Part shown: positions 61,991 to 64,000 of the stretch, piece after piece
Position numbering within the stretch: position 1 is the first letter of the stretch
Layout: every line of letters starts with the position of its first letter
Assembly: GCA_020746875.1 (NCBI GenBank)
Contig: JAGTJL010000029.1
Span: forward strand, 62,001-126,000
Length of the DNA stretch: 64,000 nucleotides
Source of the DNA: Rhexocercosporidium sp. MPI-PUGE-AT-0058
Taxonomy: Eukaryota > Ascomycota > Leotiomycetes > Helotiales
Direction of reading: 5' to 3'
Program-made: the position numbers and the translations under genes
Notes under the pieces: generated by a model
Seen by the model: only the letters and a program-made list of their open reading frames with translations
What the model was told of the DNA's origin: nothing
The model's database searches: none

Positions 61991-62930
61991 ATATTTTGCT
62001 GATATAAGTTAGTTATTTATTTATTAATGAATTAATAAAAATATAAGTTCCTTACTGACAGCCTATAAATAGACACTTAATAATAACCGATTGGAAATTC
62101 TTCAGATCTTTAGGATTTTCTTTAAGGAGGTTTAAAGTTTTCGGGAATAATTCTCTTTAAATATAAGAGGAGATTCTTTTAAAGTCTTTAATTTAAAATT
62201 CACTTGGTTTTATTAAAGTAAGCTTAATAGAGTTCTTTAAGATATTTTATAAAAATAGTAATATTCTAAATATTAATAATCGTAGTAGTTATAATATAAG
62301 TTTTTATTATAGGAGTAGTAATTAATTTCTAATAAAAATAAAATTGACTTTTGAACAAGAAAACCTTCATTTGTATAAAAAATATTAGTTTTTAATTGAT
62401 TTTATTTATTAGAAATCATAATTAATTAAAATTATTATAAAGGTAAAATAGTATAAATTCAAAGATAAGTGTGGTTAATTTATAATAAGTAGAAATCTAT
62501 CGAATTATTTAGATTAATATTTGGAATTTATTAACAAATATTAAATACTGTTTTTAAATAGGCTTTTTACTAATAAAATATTTTGGTTTTGATCTTAAAA
62601 TAGACTATATTATTATTAATTTATTTACAAGGCTTATTTATCCAATATTTATTACTAATTAAGGCTTATAAATTAAATAAAGTATGTTTCTTTTAGGTTA
62701 AGCGAGGCTCTTTAAATTAACTTAGACTTTTAAACTTTAACTGATTCTATTACTAGTATATATCAACCTCTTTTAACCTTAGTTTTATAATCCAGTCCCA
62801 GTTAGGATGCGGCTCTTATATTATTTAATACTTGATTAATTTGATTCGATTCGATTTGATTTTGATTAATTAATATTTTACTTCATTTGAATATGACTAA
62901 TAGCTATTAATTAAATCAAATCATTTTTTG
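61991..62930. other. AT-rich sequence, nothing identifiable
   Basis: RIP-like composition with many TAATTA stretches. No gene or repeat is supported. Confidence 0.4.
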
Positions 62931-64000
62931 CGCTGTGCTTATATAAGTTAATTGACCAATCCAACGCCATATCAGCAAACCCCGGTTTCCCTTGAGTTGT
63001 TTGTTTACGTTGGCTGGACAGGGGCAATGTCCATCAGGGGGATATCAGATTCGGAAGCTTATTAAGCTAAAATTTTTTGACAAATGCACTACCGACGAAG
63101 AAGTACTCTCAGCTCTTTTAGAAAAACATTTGGTAATGGAGCTGGAGATTGGCAAGAGACTTGCAACGGAATTGTCTATTAAAGTTTATGGTCATCAAGT
63201 GCTCAATGCCGAGCAATAGTTAGCATTCCAGTATCCGGCCATTGTTCCGGGCTTTTGTCATCACAATTGAAAGTGTTGGATCTAAGCTCTGATTCCAGTG
63301 AGAGAGATTGAATTTTACTTGCTATTTTGCAGTGCTAGGTACGCAGTATGTATAGGGCCAAAGGCCCTGTTGGCAGCAGCCTCTCGTAGGCAACGGCGCG
63401 ACCTTCAAGCTGTAGCGCCACCAAGCTACAGCGCTTGTAGCCTAGTCCTAACAGAAAGTCCAATTTCCAGGACTCACAAAGCAAAGAGGTCAGAACTGTG
63501 CGCACAGTTTCATAGAAAAATTGAGCGCGCCAATAACTTCGATACTCTTGGAGTACCAAATGATGGTGCGATCACAGTGATGCTTAACGTAGAGCCGCTT
63601 GAATAAATTTTACCTGGAAGAGCGAAAATCGACTGTGGAATCACAGAAGAGTCTTGTCGAGATATTCGATAGCGGACTTGGGAATGGAGTGTGCATCGGT
63701 ATGTCTACGATTTGGGTTGCTGATGAACATTAGAGAAGCGTAACTTTCTAGGGAAGGAAGGTACAAGGACAAACATGATTGCTAGAGCATGGCAGGCGAT
63801 GTTTAATCTGGATGAGCAACGATTACAGCTTGCTTGCTCCATATCCGCCGCGTTTTTCTTTCATAGATGCTCGAATCACATAGAGTTAGTCCAAAGCCTC
63901 AATTCATAGTTCCGAAATGAGAGATGAATAATTAGAAGTTTAGAAAATTCCTAAGTATTTTCGATATAGCGAGAGTAGTATAAAGGGCCTGTATCCCTAT
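62931..64000. other. Return to normal composition, no named gene
   Basis: G+C rises abruptly near 62930. Open frames at 62992-63219 (with EEVLSALLEKHLVMELEIGK, a helix-like stretch) and 63298-63606 lie on the plus strand about 80 bp apart. They could be exons of one gene or remnants. I recognise no family, and starts and splice sites are unclear. The window ends before any further feature. Confidence 0.3.

Overview
The window looks like a chromosome segment from a filamentous ascomycete (Pezizomycotina). The protein-coding genes have short GT-AG introns of about 49-134 bp. They belong to typical mould families: a GT32 Och1-like mannosyltransferase, an acyltransferase-3, a Zn2Cys6 regulator, a 14-TM drug-efflux MFS, a fungal rhodopsin-domain protein and a HET-ankyrin protein. 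Large tracts are very AT-rich, TpA-rich and CpA-poor, with coding relics broken almost only by TAA/TAG/TGA that read as CAA/CAG/CGA/TGG before C:G>T:A change. That is the footprint of repeat-induced point mutation (RIP). I cannot name the species.

Layout. 1-3258 is a RIP-degraded Copia relic. 3259-9461 is a complete Copia retrotransposon with two 314-bp LTRs and one gag-pol frame on the minus strand. 9462-12450 is an F-box-like pseudogene split by a 2.19-kb pogo/Fot1-type DNA transposon with TA target duplication. 13200-20270 is a GC-normal gene island holding a MITE, an SGNH-hydrolase 3' fragment, the GT32 gene (14382-15951, minus) and the acyltransferase gene (17145-18938, plus). 20085-21280 is a HET-ankyrin pseudogene. 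21280-29400 is a second Copia relic carrying a solo LTR with a perfect 5-bp target duplication. 29890-34250 has intermediate composition and holds two RIP-inactivated host genes; one is recognisably DUF2278 plus lamin-tail domain. 35446-42690 is a Gypsy relic on the plus strand, broken by a Copia solo LTR and another dispersed repeat.

42693-51600 is the second gene island. It starts with a hardly mutated Gypsy solo LTR (TSD TTACG), then a Zn2Cys6 regulator (43509-45540), a DHA2-type MFS exporter (45895-47981), a MITE and a rhodopsin-domain membrane protein (49481-50905), all on the plus strand. The regulator and exporter are neighbours, and a CCG-N14-CGG palindrome lies between them, so a local efflux module is plausible. 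52721-59637 is a complete but heavily RIP-mutated Gypsy element with TSD AATAA. It carries an extra reading frame opposite to pol, between pol and the 3' LTR. 59638-62900 is AT-rich with a diverged repeat pair containing GC-rich islets. The last kilobase returns to normal composition without a gene I can name.

All intron-exon structures were read by eye from splice signals and frame. Domain calls come from family motifs, not from a search.
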